A stretch of DNA of 64,000 nt, from assembly GCA_027579435.1 (NCBI GenBank), contig JANBPK010000880.1, forward strand, positions 1-64,000, in the 5' to 3' direction. Source of the DNA: Candolleomyces eurysporus (Eukaryota > Basidiomycota > Agaricomycetes > Agaricales > Psathyrellaceae). The translations under genes were made by a program, and so were the position numbers. The notes under the pieces were generated by a model. That model had not been told where the DNA came from. It did not search any database and saw only the letters and a program-made list of their open reading frames with translations. Positions within the stretch are counted from its first letter, which is position 1. Each line of letters starts with the position of its first letter. Of this stretch, positions 25,470 through 36,769 are shown piece after piece.

Positions 25470-26660
25470 TCACGACGCTCGCTCGCGATGCGAATCGTAT
25501 CCGAAAACTGCGCGTAGCTGAGTACTGACAAATATGACTCTGGAGATGGACTTACGACACGGTATATGAACAGGAAACTCAATCTTCACCCCGAAGAAAC
25601 GAATCCCGGTGCATTCTGATATATCGTTTTACAGCTTCACCGAATTTCTCGAAGATAGGATCTGTCATGACAGCGGCGCTACACTGCGGAATAAAACTAT
25701 CATGAGTCACTCGCGTACATGTGCGATCCAGAAACATACTGACGAAATTCAATTAAGGATGAGCGCTCCTGCGTCCAAGGAACTTGAAACCCAGGTGGCC
25801 GAGTTCACCGCCTCGATGAACTTACGACCTAGCAGCTCAAAGCATCGGTGCCAGTAGGTCCGGGTAGAGCTATATTCGTGATCCTTTCAAGAGCCTGCTG
25901 TGTGTCACCGAGTGACGATAGCGTTTCAGCGCTCAGCCGTACCACTGATTCCCATCCTATTCATTAGTGGGGGGAGATCGAAACCAAGCACGCTGTACGT
26001 ACATCCCCATACACCACAACTGCGCCTCTGAGACCCGAGACCTGTGGACCGAGTCGTCCGCCTAGATAACCTTTATAGTCAATAGATGCTTAGAAGAGCA
26101 CAGGTGTGGATGATTGTAGGCCCGATATTTAGCAGCATGGGTTGTCAGGAGTGTAAGCATCATGTCTGCCGTGGGTCACCAAAACGCCAACGTTTCAGCT
26201 GTACCACACTGCTCCAAATCTATATTAATTTAGTCAGTGGGAAAGAGTAAGACCTAGAAACCAGGAACGCCGTACGTACATTCACATACCATAATTACAT
26301 TTCGGCTTGAGGTATGCTGGTGGCGACGTGGCCCATCAACAGGCACAAAGTTGCTCCTCTGGCTCTCCGACGATTGAAGCGCGTCAAAAGAAGTAAGCAT
26401 CACCCCATGCCTGTCGACGTCCAAGCATAACTATGAACGTCAGCCGTAATCGGGTCTCAGAGGCGTTATCGCCTGGGTGTGTGGAGGCTCCGCCGTTCCG
26501 GGAACGAAACTCTTCCGACCGCTCCATTTAGCAGCATGAATGGGTACGAAGGGAATAAACAAATCACTGAGCTTGAACTCCCAAGCGACACCGATTTGAG
26601 CGGCAGGCGCCAAAGCTTGATAAATGGCTAAATAAATCTCATTAACTCTAGTGTGCGTCT
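25470..26660 (-). pseudogene. Decayed coding locus with internal duplications, unrecognised
   Basis: Several minus-strand stretches read as sensible protein but in different frames and separated by stops: one of about 70 codons at 26660-26452 (QIGVAWEFKLSDLFIPFVP), one near 25925-25840 (LSAETLSSLGDTQQALERI), one near 25830-25760 (FIEAVNSATWVSSS) and one near 25670-25550 (TDPIFEKFGEAVKRY, then after a shift IRFFGVKIEFPVHIP). Segments are duplicated: about 25897-26040 resembles 26169-26310 (both contain GTACGTACAT after GAAACCA), and CATGCTGCTAAAT, on the minus strand, occurs near 26538 and 26136. It may be a broken gene with repeated exons. I do not recognise the family. Confidence 0.35.
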
Positions 26661-26711
26661 ATGGATTAGATATTGAAGGTACTAATGATAAAAGGTTGGA
26701 TGTATATCACA

Positions 26712-27746
26712 TCACCGGTGCTTATGGTGTGGATTCAAATCTTGACCATCGGCTAACAAGACGGGTTCGTCGGACGGCGGTTCACCCATGGCTTTCCGTA
26801 GCTGCGCAGTATGCAGCAGCTTCGCGTATCGTGGTTGAACGAACATGGCCCTAACACCGATCGTGAACCATCAAGCGAAATGAAATGGGTGGGTAAACTT
26901 ACGTTGCTTCTACAAGAACGGTCCCATCTAGAGCTTCCACGCTTCCACTAACATGGACCTTCCGACCTTTGACTTCTCCAAGCCTGGTCTTTATGACAAT
27001 GAATTGGTCGGCCATGGTGGGTGCGCGGTAGTTGATCGATAACTGTGCTGTAACGCCGACCTTTTCAGGTAGATTGGTTATAGCCTATCGGTGTCCGCAC
27101 AACGGTCAGCACCTGGCCCTCAACCGAAAGAAATGGAACGTACTGTTCGCGCCAGGGTTTCGTCCAACAAAGTCGCCAACAATCCGCCATGAATAATTCC
27201 ATCATGCCCACACAACCCTCTCCCCAGGTGCAAGAACACCAAGCTCTCGCTCTCATCCCGTCTTGCTCGAATCAGCGGGTATAAAGCCAGCTTGCCTGGT
27301 CCACGCAAGGCGCCAGCTGTCAGATTGTTGACGCGTCTTTCCTCCGGGAACTGCTGGTACGGCCGAGTCTCGTACCACTCTCGCGAATCCGGACGCTGCC
27401 GCTCTTTCTCCAGGTAAGGTAGTGACTGGAGCTTGGCTTCGAGTTCCTCGGTGTATATCACCGATTCAGGCGACAACGGGTCCGCTGGAGGGCCAGGCGC
27501 CGCCCTGGGGAACAAGATGGCTATCGGGGGTGGTGGATAGATCGCTCCTAGCGTCGCAGCAACAGCTGAGAGCCCCAGGGCCGCCGCGACCGTCTTCAAT
27601 GTCCTCCATTGCGACCTAGGGTGGTGAACTGACCCTGTGGAGTAAGTTCTCCATGCCGTTCGGAACGTCGAGGCTGATGGTTGTCTCTGCAGCAGCCCAG
27701 GCCTCGCTGCCATCGATGCGGAGCGTCTCCACAGTATTGACTGCAT
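26712..27746 (-). CDS. Mitochondrial-type hotdog thioesterase (4HBT/THEM4-like)
   Basis: Exons 27746-27144, 27084-26903 and 26850-26712 give 307 residues with all junctions in frame. The N-terminus is Arg-rich (MQSILWRRSASMAARPG), like a mitochondrial presequence, and is followed by a hydrophobic helix (TVAAALGLSAVAATLGAIY), suggesting anchoring in the inner membrane. The hotdog fold carries the typical helix HGGLLATLLDE near residue 190 and the strand LSINYRAPT. These enzymes hydrolyse acyl-CoA; the substrate here is unknown. The C-terminus (AMFVQPRYAKLL..LRKAMGEP) matches the long form of the family seen in basidiomycetes. It is divergently arranged with the Tma20-like gene 378 bp away, so the two may share a promoter region. 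Confidence 0.8.
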
Positions 27747-28124
27747 TATGGACGGTGGACGACGGGAGCGACGACGAGGACAAGGATGTGGGGACCGGTA
27801 AAGGTATGCCGGAGCTATTGCGCATTCTGAGATTTGTCGCCAGCATCGGGGATTCGATAATGATGCCCGGCTGAGTCAGCTGAAGCCGCACATGCCATCG
27901 CTGGTAGCACAAGCGGTCAAATCTGCAAGTCTCAAGCATTGGATGCGTACTGCTCAATACTTGACAGGTTTTCATAGTACAGACACTATCACCGTCATCG
28001 GCCGAGTACTATAAATAAATCCCACCTGATTAGTGAGGTATTATAGGGCCTCGCGTCTTTCATCTTACGCTCATCGCACTCTTTCACCTCTTCTTCGATA
28101 ACGAAGGGATCGCACTATTGAGTC

Positions 28125-28919
28125 ATGTTCAAAAAGTGTGTCGGTCTTTACAGTGGCGATTTTCAATTATCTTCTCAGATCATATCAGGTTCTCGCCAGC
28201 CACTGCTATCTCTGGCCATACACCGGTCGAATCAGCAGTGCAACACCAGCTGCGAACGGCAGTTCTATCTCAATGGAGGATAGGTCCTGAGACTCTAGGA
28301 ACTGTATGGCCAGAGGAAGATGGGCTAGTACACGTCGAATGGTAATTCCATGGCTCGGGAACCTGCTGCGTCCTGACGAACATACACACTTCCCGGGGTG
28401 GATAGCAGAGATCACATTGCGATCTACGCAGCCAATGGGAAACCCTTGTTTTTCCAGCACCTTGACGGTTCTCTGATACCGACATTGCAGCTCCTCCACC
28501 GATGTGAGTAATAATTTTTTTTTCTTTTCTTCTCCCGCTGTACTCGTTACCTGTGTACACCGGTAACATTTGAATCTACCTGAATCCACCCTCTGACTGA
28601 TGCCGTACATCTACCCTCTCCACCAGACCCATACATCCTGCCGTCCGTTAAGATAGATCGCGGTGCCATCCGGTTCATGCTTGGAGGAGCGAGTATCATG
28701 TGCCCTGGGCTCACATCGGCAGGAGGATGGCTTCCACCAGCCGAAAAAGCTTTGCCTGCTGGTACTATCGTTGCCGTGTACGCAGAAGGCAAGGAGCATG
28801 CAGTGGGTATTGGCATTACGAAGCTCGGTACTGAAGAGATAAAGAGGATCAACAAAAGCGTCGGAGTCAAGAATATCACCTACCTTGGCGATGGTCTCTG
28901 GTCGCTCAAGACCCTGTGA
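28125..28919 (+). CDS. TMA20: Ribosome-associated PUA protein Tma20/MCT-1
   Basis: Exons 28125-28135, 28189-28341, 28406-28503 and 28627-28919 give 184 residues, the usual family length. The first exon is only 11 nt (MFKK) and must splice to GTTCTCGCC at 28189 to restore MFKKFSPATAISG. The N-terminal domain includes QLRTAVLSQWRI and WPEEDGLVHVE; the PUA domain starts at about residue 95 with DRGAIRFMLGGASIMCPGL and contains AEGKEHAVGIGITKL and YLGDGLWSLKTL. Tma20, with its partner Tma22 (DENR), binds the 40S subunit and helps recycle it and reinitiate translation. The gene is intact. Sixteen bases around the second donor and the TAG acceptor at 28403-28405 decide the CRDHIAIY junction. Confidence 0.92.
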
Positions 28920-29812
28920 TCCTCGAGCTTACCTTCACTCCTGTTTTCGGACACAGAACCAAGTCATCGAACGGTTCCGGGTGGAGTAGACTGTGGTTCT
29001 CTCTCCATGACTCGATGTATTCAACTCTTCTGAATTCCCATGCAAGGAGTATAAAGGCGTGATTCATTGAATTTCTACTGTCCCCGTAAACGAAAGATAC
29101 CTAACATGCACCCTTCCAGAGCCTGATCCTGATGAATGAACGGTATTCTATCATTTCTGGAAGTGCTTTTCAGGCCACCCCGATGCTTACAGGGAGACCA
29201 ATTTTCTTCTCTCACGAGAGTCTGTTTCATGAGACTACCCCAGATGATGAGACGCTAACTAGCCACGAGTTACCAATCCCAGCCCATTTGAGTACTCATC
29301 CAGAAGTTCTACTACAAGGTTAAATTGTAGCTCACAGTTTCGTTATCCCCGACTGTCAATTCCTGGATCCTGATTTCATGATAGATATAGGCCCCAGATA
29401 CAACGTGTCCAGAGGCCCTATTGAATTAACGAACGAACAGCACTGTCACGAGCGCTATGAATGAGTGGTAGAAGGTCAGAGGATCGGGGGATGAGGAGTA
29501 ATGACTGCAGGTTTTTCCCGGGCCCCCCAACTGACCGGGTACTGGAATCACCTCGCAAGATTGAACGCCTACGCATTTTCCAACCGAACCGGTTCGCTTC
29601 TCGCCCCGATCAAGCTATTTGGCTTGTCTCCGGGGTGCCTGGTTATGTCTCTTTTCAGCCGGAGAATGCCTCATTGTGTCATTGCCCTTCAAGTGTCCAA
29701 TCCAAATAACAAGGCCGCTGCACAGCCTCGGACTTTCGTTGTCCCAGCCAAGCGAGGCGTTGCCATGAGCCACTGTCAAGTGGCTCAGAGATTGCTTTGA
29801 CTCTGTGTAAAG
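28920..29812. other. Intergenic, nothing recognised
   Basis: This holds the 3' flank of the Tma20-like gene and the upstream region of the 603-residue unknown. Short frames only. Confidence 0.55.
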
Positions 29813-29820
29813 TATAAATA
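29813..29820 (+). promoter_or_regulatory. TATA box-like element upstream of the 603-aa gene
   Basis: TATAAATA lies 68 bp before the ATG at 29888 and is followed by a C/T-rich stretch (CCTCCCTCAATGCCTCACC), a common fungal core-promoter arrangement. Confidence 0.5.
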
Positions 29821-29887
29821 CCCGACAATCGTCCTCCCTCAATGCCTCACCACCCGCATCTCACTCCCTGCCGTCCCCCGCCACTCG

Positions 29888-31699
29888 ATGAAATTGTCGG
29901 CAATCCTTAATTCGCCAAAGGCGCCTCCCAGTGGTGGCGAGGTTGTGTCTCGAATGCCAAATTCACCAAGTCTTGCGGATCGAATAGAACACACGTTCTA
30001 TTTTGCTTACTTCGAAGCTGCACTTGGGTCGGACCCAATCGTACACCCTGTACAGGGTCTTTCAACCTGGCCTGTACTCCTTCCTAATGATGCTGCAATG
30101 ATTATCCGACGCCTGGGACTTGGCTATCTGGAAGACTTGGTCCTCTACCATCCGGACTGCAACGAGTGGAAACCTGCGGCGGAATCCATTATACCTCTCA
30201 CACGAGGGAAAGTCCTCTCTCTTAGGCCCAGGCACATTTTCTGCAACACAGTCCGTTACGACGAGGTGACCCGAGCTGTTGCAAGTCTGAGTCGCGTCAA
30301 GGTTGACGGTACTCTCTTTGTCTCTCCACGGTTGGCTGGTTCTCCGTCTCTTGTTACGCAGGATGGAGTTAAACACGTCATTCACGTCGTTTTCTTCTCA
30401 TGTGAGACATTAGACCGCAGCGCCTCGCCCACGACCTATACCTTTGAAAACATCCCGACTTGGCCTTGGCTTGTTGTATCCAAACTGCCGGATCTTGCAA
30501 GCCAGCTAGTACCTCCCAATCTCGAAGGGTTTGAGCTCTTGCATCCCGGCCTCATGCTTTGGATGAACACCCCGAACTACGCCATGGCAGTCACACCAGG
30601 GCAATATATTCTTATCCGACGTGCTGGTACCCCCGTTGACATGGGGATGGTACAGGAACTCACGGCCGGACTCTCTAAGGCTTTCGATACGAAACTTCAG
30701 GACTATCCACTTGTCTCTGCCATGCGCGAACCTCGATCAGCTTCACCAATGTCTGTAGAGCCTTCCAATCCAGTTTTAGCACCGGCCAAGGAACTCAATC
30801 GCCCATCTTCGCCAATGCAAGTCGAACCTCCAAGTACAGGTGTGCCTGCTCCGCGTCGCCCGTTTGACGTCCGTCCTGTTTCGCCAGTGTTGACCGTGGT
30901 CACTGAGACAGAGCCTGACAATGACATCTCAATGGCTCAGCTTCTTCGGACCTGTCCCACTCAGGAGTTGGGACTACGCAAGGCGGCTTCTATGCCGAAG
31001 TTTCCTGCTCCCTCTAGACCCACAGTAACGTGGGAGTCTCAAGACGACACCTTCCTCTCTTCCATTCTTGAAACCGGGTCAGATGATAGGCGTTCGGGAG
31101 CTACTCCTCCCGCCCGAGTTACCCAGCCATCTCAACTAGTGCAAAGGGGGAAGAAATCTATATCTGACGCGAGGTCTAGAACTTCCCGACGGGCTCCAAG
31201 AGCTTCTCCCAAGTCTACCACGAAGCTTAGCGAAGAAACAAATGCCTCGCCGAAGTCGACTCCGGCCGCTTGCCAAAGTGCCTATCGCCTGCCTACTCCA
31301 GTATACCCAGGGGAAAAGATTGACGCAGCCACAAATTTGAAAATATGGCCAGGGCAACTCACAATCGCCGAGATTGTAGACGCCTTCTCCAGACTTTTAA
31401 AAGAATGTCCGAAGGTCAAAGAAGATAGGAAAGCCAGACTAAATTTCGTAGCTCAATTTAACAACGAATTCCCTGGTTACAAATTTGTTAGCCGCGAGTA
31501 CAACTCATACCGACGTGACTGGTCCAACATGCCGGAAGACGAACGCTTGCTGGCCATTAGCGAACATGGAAATGAACCGTTTGGCAGTTGGTGGCAGGAA
31601 TGGGCGACAAAGAAGGCAGATCAAAACATGAGAGACGAATATGCACGCATCTATGGTTCTCGTAGGCAAGTCGGTACGAGTCGAAACCAGGCTGCGTGA
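29888..31699 (+). CDS. Unrecognised 603-residue protein, single exon
   Basis: One uninterrupted frame of 603 codons, unusual in this intron-rich window. The N-terminal half (residues 25-250) looks globular with hydrophobic strands (WPWLVVSKLPDLASQLV, GQYILIRRAG). The middle (about 280-470) is Pro/Ser-rich and probably disordered. The C-terminal 120 residues form a second compact region rich in charged and aromatic residues (LTIAEIVDAFSRLLKECP, NSYRRDWSNMPEDERLL, FGSWWQEWATKKA). I recognise no catalytic motif. The layout of two domains flanking a disordered linker is similar to other orphan families of Agaricomycetes; a DNA- or protein-binding role would be a guess. Confidence 0.7.
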   Translation: MKLSAILNSPKAPPSGGEVVSRMPNSPSLADRIEHTFYFAYFEAALGSDPIVHPVQGLSTWPVLLPNDAAMIIRRLGLGYLEDLVLYHPDCNEWKPAAESIIPLTRGKVLSLRPRHIFCNTVRYDEVTRAVASLSRVKVDGTLFVSPRLAGSPSLVTQDGVKHVIHVVFFSCETLDRSASPTTYTFENIPTWPWLVVSKLPDLASQLVPPNLEGFELLHPGLMLWMNTPNYAMAVTPGQYILIRRAGTPVDMGMVQELTAGLSKAFDTKLQDYPLVSAMREPRSASPMSVEPSNPVLAPAKELNRPSSPMQVEPPSTGVPAPRRPFDVRPVSPVLTVVTETEPDNDISMAQLLRTCPTQELGLRKAASMPKFPAPSRPTVTWESQDDTFLSSILETGSDDRRSGATPPARVTQPSQLVQRGKKSISDARSRTSRRAPRASPKSTTKLSEETNASPKSTPAACQSAYRLPTPVYPGEKIDAATNLKIWPGQLTIAEIVDAFSRLLKECPKVKEDRKARLNFVAQFNNEFPGYKFVSREYNSYRRDWSNMPEDERLLAISEHGNEPFGSWWQEWATKKADQNMRDEYARIYGSRRQVGTSRNQAA

Positions 31700-32103
31700 G
31701 GAGATTTCAAATTCCAAAGATTTATTTCACGAAACACAGACTCGTAGAGTATCTACCAATCCACCATGCACTATGCTATCGATAATATGATATATTTATG
31801 TATTCCAGATTCCGATGAAAACAATCGCAAAACCCGATTTCTGACATACTAGAGTGTGCAGCACACAAAAATATGCGACCAAAGTCCGACCCACCTGATA
31901 ATTGATGCAGGCATCATACTTTGATCATACTCATCTTCCGCAGAGAGCTCTTTGTGATCCGAGCCTCAAGCCGCTCGTTCTTGCTGCTCTATTTCAAACT
32001 TGAGTCGAAACAGTGCCCGACAGTAGGCAATCACGACTGAGGGCAGTCTTTAGTTGAACAACTCATACATTCGGGTCCCCAATGGCAAATCGATTCTAAA
32101 CTA
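31700..32103. other. Convergent intergenic region
   Basis: The space between the stop of the 603-residue gene and the 3' end of the next minus-strand gene contains nothing I recognise. Confidence 0.6.
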
Positions 32104-32757
32104 CTACGACCTCGTGTACTCATCCGCCTCAGCCTGATACGTTCTCCTTAATTCCCGCCTCTCGTCGCTTGAAATCCCAGAAATTGCGTCGTCCCGATGA
32201 TGGTAAACATCTCCGCTGCCTTCATGCGACAGGGAAGCCTTCGTCAAAAAACCTAGATTTTGAAGAGAAGAAGTTCTCGTACCTGCAGGCTGCGTTACAA
32301 CCCTCGTGGCACCACTCGGCGCGGAATCATGATAAGTCGTGTTCGCCATGCTGGGGTGCTGGCCGCTCGTCACCCGGGCAGGATCATCATCCCATCCACG
32401 GATGTTCTCAACACCGCGGTGAGTCTCTTCCTGCCCTCTCCTAACGATTTCGTCGTTCTCGGGATGCCCCATGCCGAACATCGAGTCGAGAGCACTTATA
32501 GTATTGCCTCTGATGTTCTCTCCCACACCTAAAAAATCAATTCGAGTCAATTTCAACATCACGACAGGGGTAGAGAGAAGGAGCAAATGCGAACCGTGCA
32601 CGGCCTGGAAAGCACCACTTCACCAAAGGAAGGTTGGTTAGTCACTTTAGCCCCGGCTGAAAATCTGAACGAAGACATACCGAACTTTGTTGCCTGCGCT
32701 AGCTCCAGCATTTCTGGTGACAGGCTTGCTAGTCTCGGTTGTGTATCGGTCACTCAT
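32104..32757 (-). CDS. GENIRG-motif small protein, paralogue 1
   Basis: Exons 32757-32681, 32617-32595 and 32528-32104 give 174 residues. The middle exon is 23 nt and encodes the part leading into the conserved block FQAVHGVGENIRG, continued by ALDSMFGMGHPENDEIVRRG. The rest is polar and charged, ending DERRELRRTYQAEADEYTRS. No signal peptide or membrane segment is seen. The GENIRG block with a following ALD/AFD and an N..I...G motif occurs in uncharacterised small proteins of Agaricomycetes, as far as I remember. The adjacent gene at 33073-33767 is a tandem paralogue with the same intron phases and the same 23-nt exon, which strongly supports both models. Confidence 0.75.
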
Positions 32758-33072
32758 AGTTGCTTGTTGATAATGTGTCGTTGGTATGAGGGGCGGAACG
32801 AACCCTTTCAACATGGGTTTTATGTCGGACGCGCTCCACTGTGACGCGTAACGGGACCAGAAGAGGGCCCCGCGTGACGTCATCGATTTGGGTGAACCCT
32901 GTCAGTGTCATCTTACCGAGGCTCTCGTTAGTCCTTTCACGATCTTGTTTGAAAAGTTCACAATCGCGTGTTTTCTGATTTATTAGAAGTGGTATCCACG
33001 AATTTATGCGTAACTAAGGTATTAGAGGCGAATAATGGACCAAAGCTCAGAAGAAATTGACAAATGTCGATT

Positions 33073-33767
33073 TTACAGATGTGGGGCTTTATCGTGTCCA
33101 TGAGGATATCCATACGACGCTCCGGTGGAATATCCAGCCGGTTCTGAGACCACAGGCGCGTCAGTAGGGACCTCGGCCTTATACGCCGCAGCTACAAGTC
33201 AACCAGTGAGCTGAAACATCCGACACAATGAGCGGGAACATGAGCGATGAATTCCTTACCTGGCCTCCTGAACATCGAGTCATTTGTTGCTGCCTGCGGT
33301 TCGTTGTAGGCATTTGGGTAAGAGGGTGCGTTGGTAGTTGCCATGCCGGCGGTAGTATCACCGGTTCTTCGACCGAGACGTTCCATTCCGCGTTGAATTT
33401 CCAACCTGCCTTCCCGTGCAATTTCGTCGTTTCGCCCTGAGGTGTCGTGCGTCATGGTATCGAAGGCTCCAAGGAACGTTCCGCGAATGTTCTCTCCGAA
33501 ACCTTCAAGCTAATTTAGCCCCCGCCATCCAGCTCAGAGATAGACTCACCATGAACGACTTGAAAGAGGCCACTGGAAATATCGGAAGCCGACAAGGTCC
33601 AAGTGTATCAGTAAAGAGAAACCCGCCGGTTGAAACTCGGTTTAGAACAAGACATACCGGACCTTCTCCCCGAAGCGCCTCCCTGAATTGTTCGGCTGGG
33701 TATATGTGGTCGAAGGCATGCCTGTATTTGAGACTGGGGCTGGGATATGGCTTGGATGCGTAGACAT
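33073..33767 (-). CDS. GENIRG-motif small protein, paralogue 2
   Basis: Exons 33767-33658, 33572-33550, 33502-33260 and 33191-33073 give 164 residues. The N-terminal exon ends in KVR, exactly as in paralogue 1; the 23-nt exon then leads into FQVVHGFGENIRGTFLGAFD and NDEIAREGRLEIQRG. The last exon (AAYKAEVPTDAPVVSEPAG..) is not present in paralogue 1 and is Pro/Gly-rich. The start is the first ATG after an in-frame TGA. The two genes lie head to tail with about 300 bp between them, a tandem duplication old enough for the sequences to have diverged outside the core block. Confidence 0.75.
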
Positions 33768-34260
33768 GTGGGTGAGTGGGAATGAAGTATGTCAAACAAG
33801 AGGATGCTCCATGGAATTATATATGAGCTGGTCCAAGCAGGAAATGAATTTCAAAGAGAAAGGTCCACGTGTTGTATTCTGAAGCCCCACCGCCGCCACT
33901 TAAATGACCTCATCCATATTTCCCTGTGTACCAGGGATCCTTGACGTAGTCGAAGATACTAAAGCTCCAGAGTCATCACAGCTTCGAGTTTCGAGATAAC
34001 CTTGTTGTCCTCCAGAGGCTAGAGCTGGTTTCCGATCAACGAACTGTCGCTGAGATTAGAGATCTCAGTGGCACTTTGTTTGGCGCTGGCCCTACTGGTT
34101 TCGTTTCTGGGCATCATTGATGCCCTATTAGGGGGAGACGATGGATTGTGGTGCCAAAAAGGACCAGCAGAGGGTGGGAACGATCAAACTCCGCTAACGG
34201 TATTTAGCGTTTTCGAATTCGTACTCTTTGCTTTCCCATTCTTTCCACTCACACTAAGTC
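33768..34260. other. Divergent intergenic region
   Basis: The region is shared by the upstream flanks of the minus-strand GENIRG paralogue 2 and the plus-strand F-box gene. No coding content is supported. Confidence 0.55.
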
Positions 34261-36707
34261 ATGTCTGTGCAGACAACGCCTAAAAATAAACGGTACTTCC
34301 CCACATCTCTTTGNCCCCCCTACTTATACTGAACTCAAAACCTAGAACGTCCTCATCCCCTTCTAGTATCCCTGGCCAGGCTGCCAGTCGGTTTGCCAAG
34401 TTCTTCGCCGAGATATGGACTCTGAAGGGCCCTCAAGACGAAAATGATATCCGTGAAATCATTAACCGACATCGCGCTTCTCTTGTCCGCATCGACATTG
34501 AGCTAGTCTCAAAGTCGAGTTCCCCAGGCGCCGATGTCGAGAGCCTCAAGTCTCAGCGATCTGAGCATATGGAGGCGCTCGAGAACCACTGCCGACTGCT
34601 CTCGCCCATCCAGAGGGTGCCCGCTGAGCTTCTTCGCATTATTTTTATGTACTGTCTGCCGGCCATCGACGAACGGGATCCCCAAGTTTTCGCCAACGAC
34701 GCTCCTTATGTCTTCCTGGAAGTGTGCAAGCTCTGGGAAAACGTCGCCTCGGATTACCCCTCTCTTTGGAACCGCATCGTTATCAAGCCCCCTGTGAATG
34801 GTTCTTCGAGCGAACAGCATACCAAGTTCTCGAAGCAAACTACAGCAATCCTAACCTGGATTTCCCGCTCCCGAGATCTCCCTCTCTACGTCTACATCAA
34901 CGACTGGCGCACTCCACCCGATGATTTCTTGGAGAGCCTTATTATCAATTTCTTCACAGATACACTCTCTGGCTCTATTCATCGCTGGAAAGAAATTTGT
35001 GGGAGAATTGATTTAGAATCCTGTCTCTTCGTACATGTTCTGGAATTCGGCTTTGCCCTTTCTTGTGATAGGGCTGAGCGCCGCTTCAACAAAATATTGG
35101 AGAAAGAACGCGAAGAGGGGGAGATTCACCAAGATCCAAAAACGCCTCCGAAGAAGTGGGAGCTCACCCTTTCACGAATCGCTGTCACTGTAGACGTTCC
35201 GCCCAGTAACGAAAGATCCTACTGGTTAAACTGGAGGACAGTGCGCCAAAGTCAGAGGAAGCACCAGCTTTGGTATGTTCAAAGTCTGCGCGCTTTGGAA
35301 CTTCCAGTGATGCCTATAGCCGACTCCATCAAGGAAATCCTGCCGTTTTGGTCCAACCTCACGACCCTTTGGAACGTATGGGCGACACCTATCGAGGTCT
35401 ATCACATCCTGAAGGGCTGTCCCTACCTCGAGATCGCAGGGTTTGCGTGTCCGGCGTTTCGAAGCGCGTGGGCCAGGAGCGGTGAACACAAATTCAAGGA
35501 AGGATATGCACTGGCTAAATCAGAGCGGATTGAAGCCCAAGTGCTGAGGAAGGTGTCATTTTACAATTACCCTCCATGGAATCTAAACCCTCTGTGCTCG
35601 GTCGTCAATTTCTCAGCCGTTTCCGATCTCAGATTGGTCAACACGCGGTGCGAACATCGCCGTAAAAATAAATGCTCTCGACGACCCTATCGTATCATCT
35701 CAGACCTCGGTTCGAGGCTGACGAAAGTTGACTTCGAGCATGTCTGCATCTCAGCGGAGAACATGCTTTCGTATCTCAAGCAGCTCACAAATGTGACTCA
35801 CTTATCGATCCTGTACCCTTCCGGCAAGTCTACCAAGGATGGAAAGTTTTATTATCACAAAGGCTTCTTCGATAACTCCCACCTCGAGAAAATCACGCCA
35901 ACAATTCCCAATGCTTCCATCTCCAACGATCCAAAGCTCAACAGTGTCGACAAGGTTCTTGAAGAAGCCGAGAAGTTCGAAGATCCGCTCCTATCCAAGC
36001 TCACCAGCCTCACTTGCGATTTTCTCTATCACTCCTGGGGTCCACAATTCCAAGAAGAAGACATCATGGAGTTTATACAAGCTAGAAGGAAACCAAATTC
36101 CACATTAGCTGGCGTTGCGGACCTCGAGGAGTTGATATTCAAATGCCAGGTTATCTCTACTGCGAATTCCGAGCCGTGCACTACTGGCACGTCAGACGAA
36201 GATAAGGCTTGCGAGCCTGGCAATGACAATTCTCTGGATTCGCCCACTGTCAAGAATCTTGCCGACGTATTGCAGGGTGACGTTGACGTGGATGGCTTGC
36301 GTGCCACTGGAACTTTCCGCTATGTTTCTTCTGTTCCAGTTGGAAACCCCCAAGCCGAGCCTTTCCGAGAACGGGAGAGCCCTATCAATCGTAATTACTC
36401 TTCCGATTTCGAAGCTATTCCTGGTGGCAGTATTCCTTTCGAATATCTGTCCACCCCTGAAGGTTCGGAGTGGAGCGATTCGGAAAGAGATTCGGAGGTA
36501 ACAGAGGCTGAGGAAGAGGAAGAGGGTGCCTGGAGCTCAGAGAGTGAGTACGAGGATACTTGGGTGGAGGGGGAGTCAAATCAGAATTTCGGGGACACCT
36601 TGGATGGTGGCGATGAGTGCTCAGAAGCCGACAATGATGAAGGCTGGAGCAGTGACGATGAGAGTACAGATGATGAAAATGGGGACTCGAAGGACGAACT
36701 CTACTGA
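34261..36707 (+). CDS. F-box-like protein with acidic C-terminal tail
   Basis: Exons 34261-34292 and 34346-36707 give 797 residues; the intron contains an N at 34314 beside a C run. An N-terminal helical stretch with INRHRASLVRIDIEL is followed by the F-box-like motif around residues 115-165: LLSPIQRVPAELLRIIFMYC and VCKLWENVASDYPSLWNRI. This arrangement (coiled helix, then F-box) is typical of the very large Agaricomycete F-box family, whose members probably act as substrate receptors of SCF ubiquitin ligases. The middle is leucine-rich and irregular, like degenerate LRRs. The last 110 residues are strongly acidic (EAEEEEEGAWSSESEYED, DNDEGWSSDDESTDDENGD). The gene appears intact. Confidence 0.8.
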
Positions 36708-36769
36708 GGGAATTGTTTGACCTGATGTGAAACAAGCTATCATGAATTATCCTCTTCACAAAGTCAATG

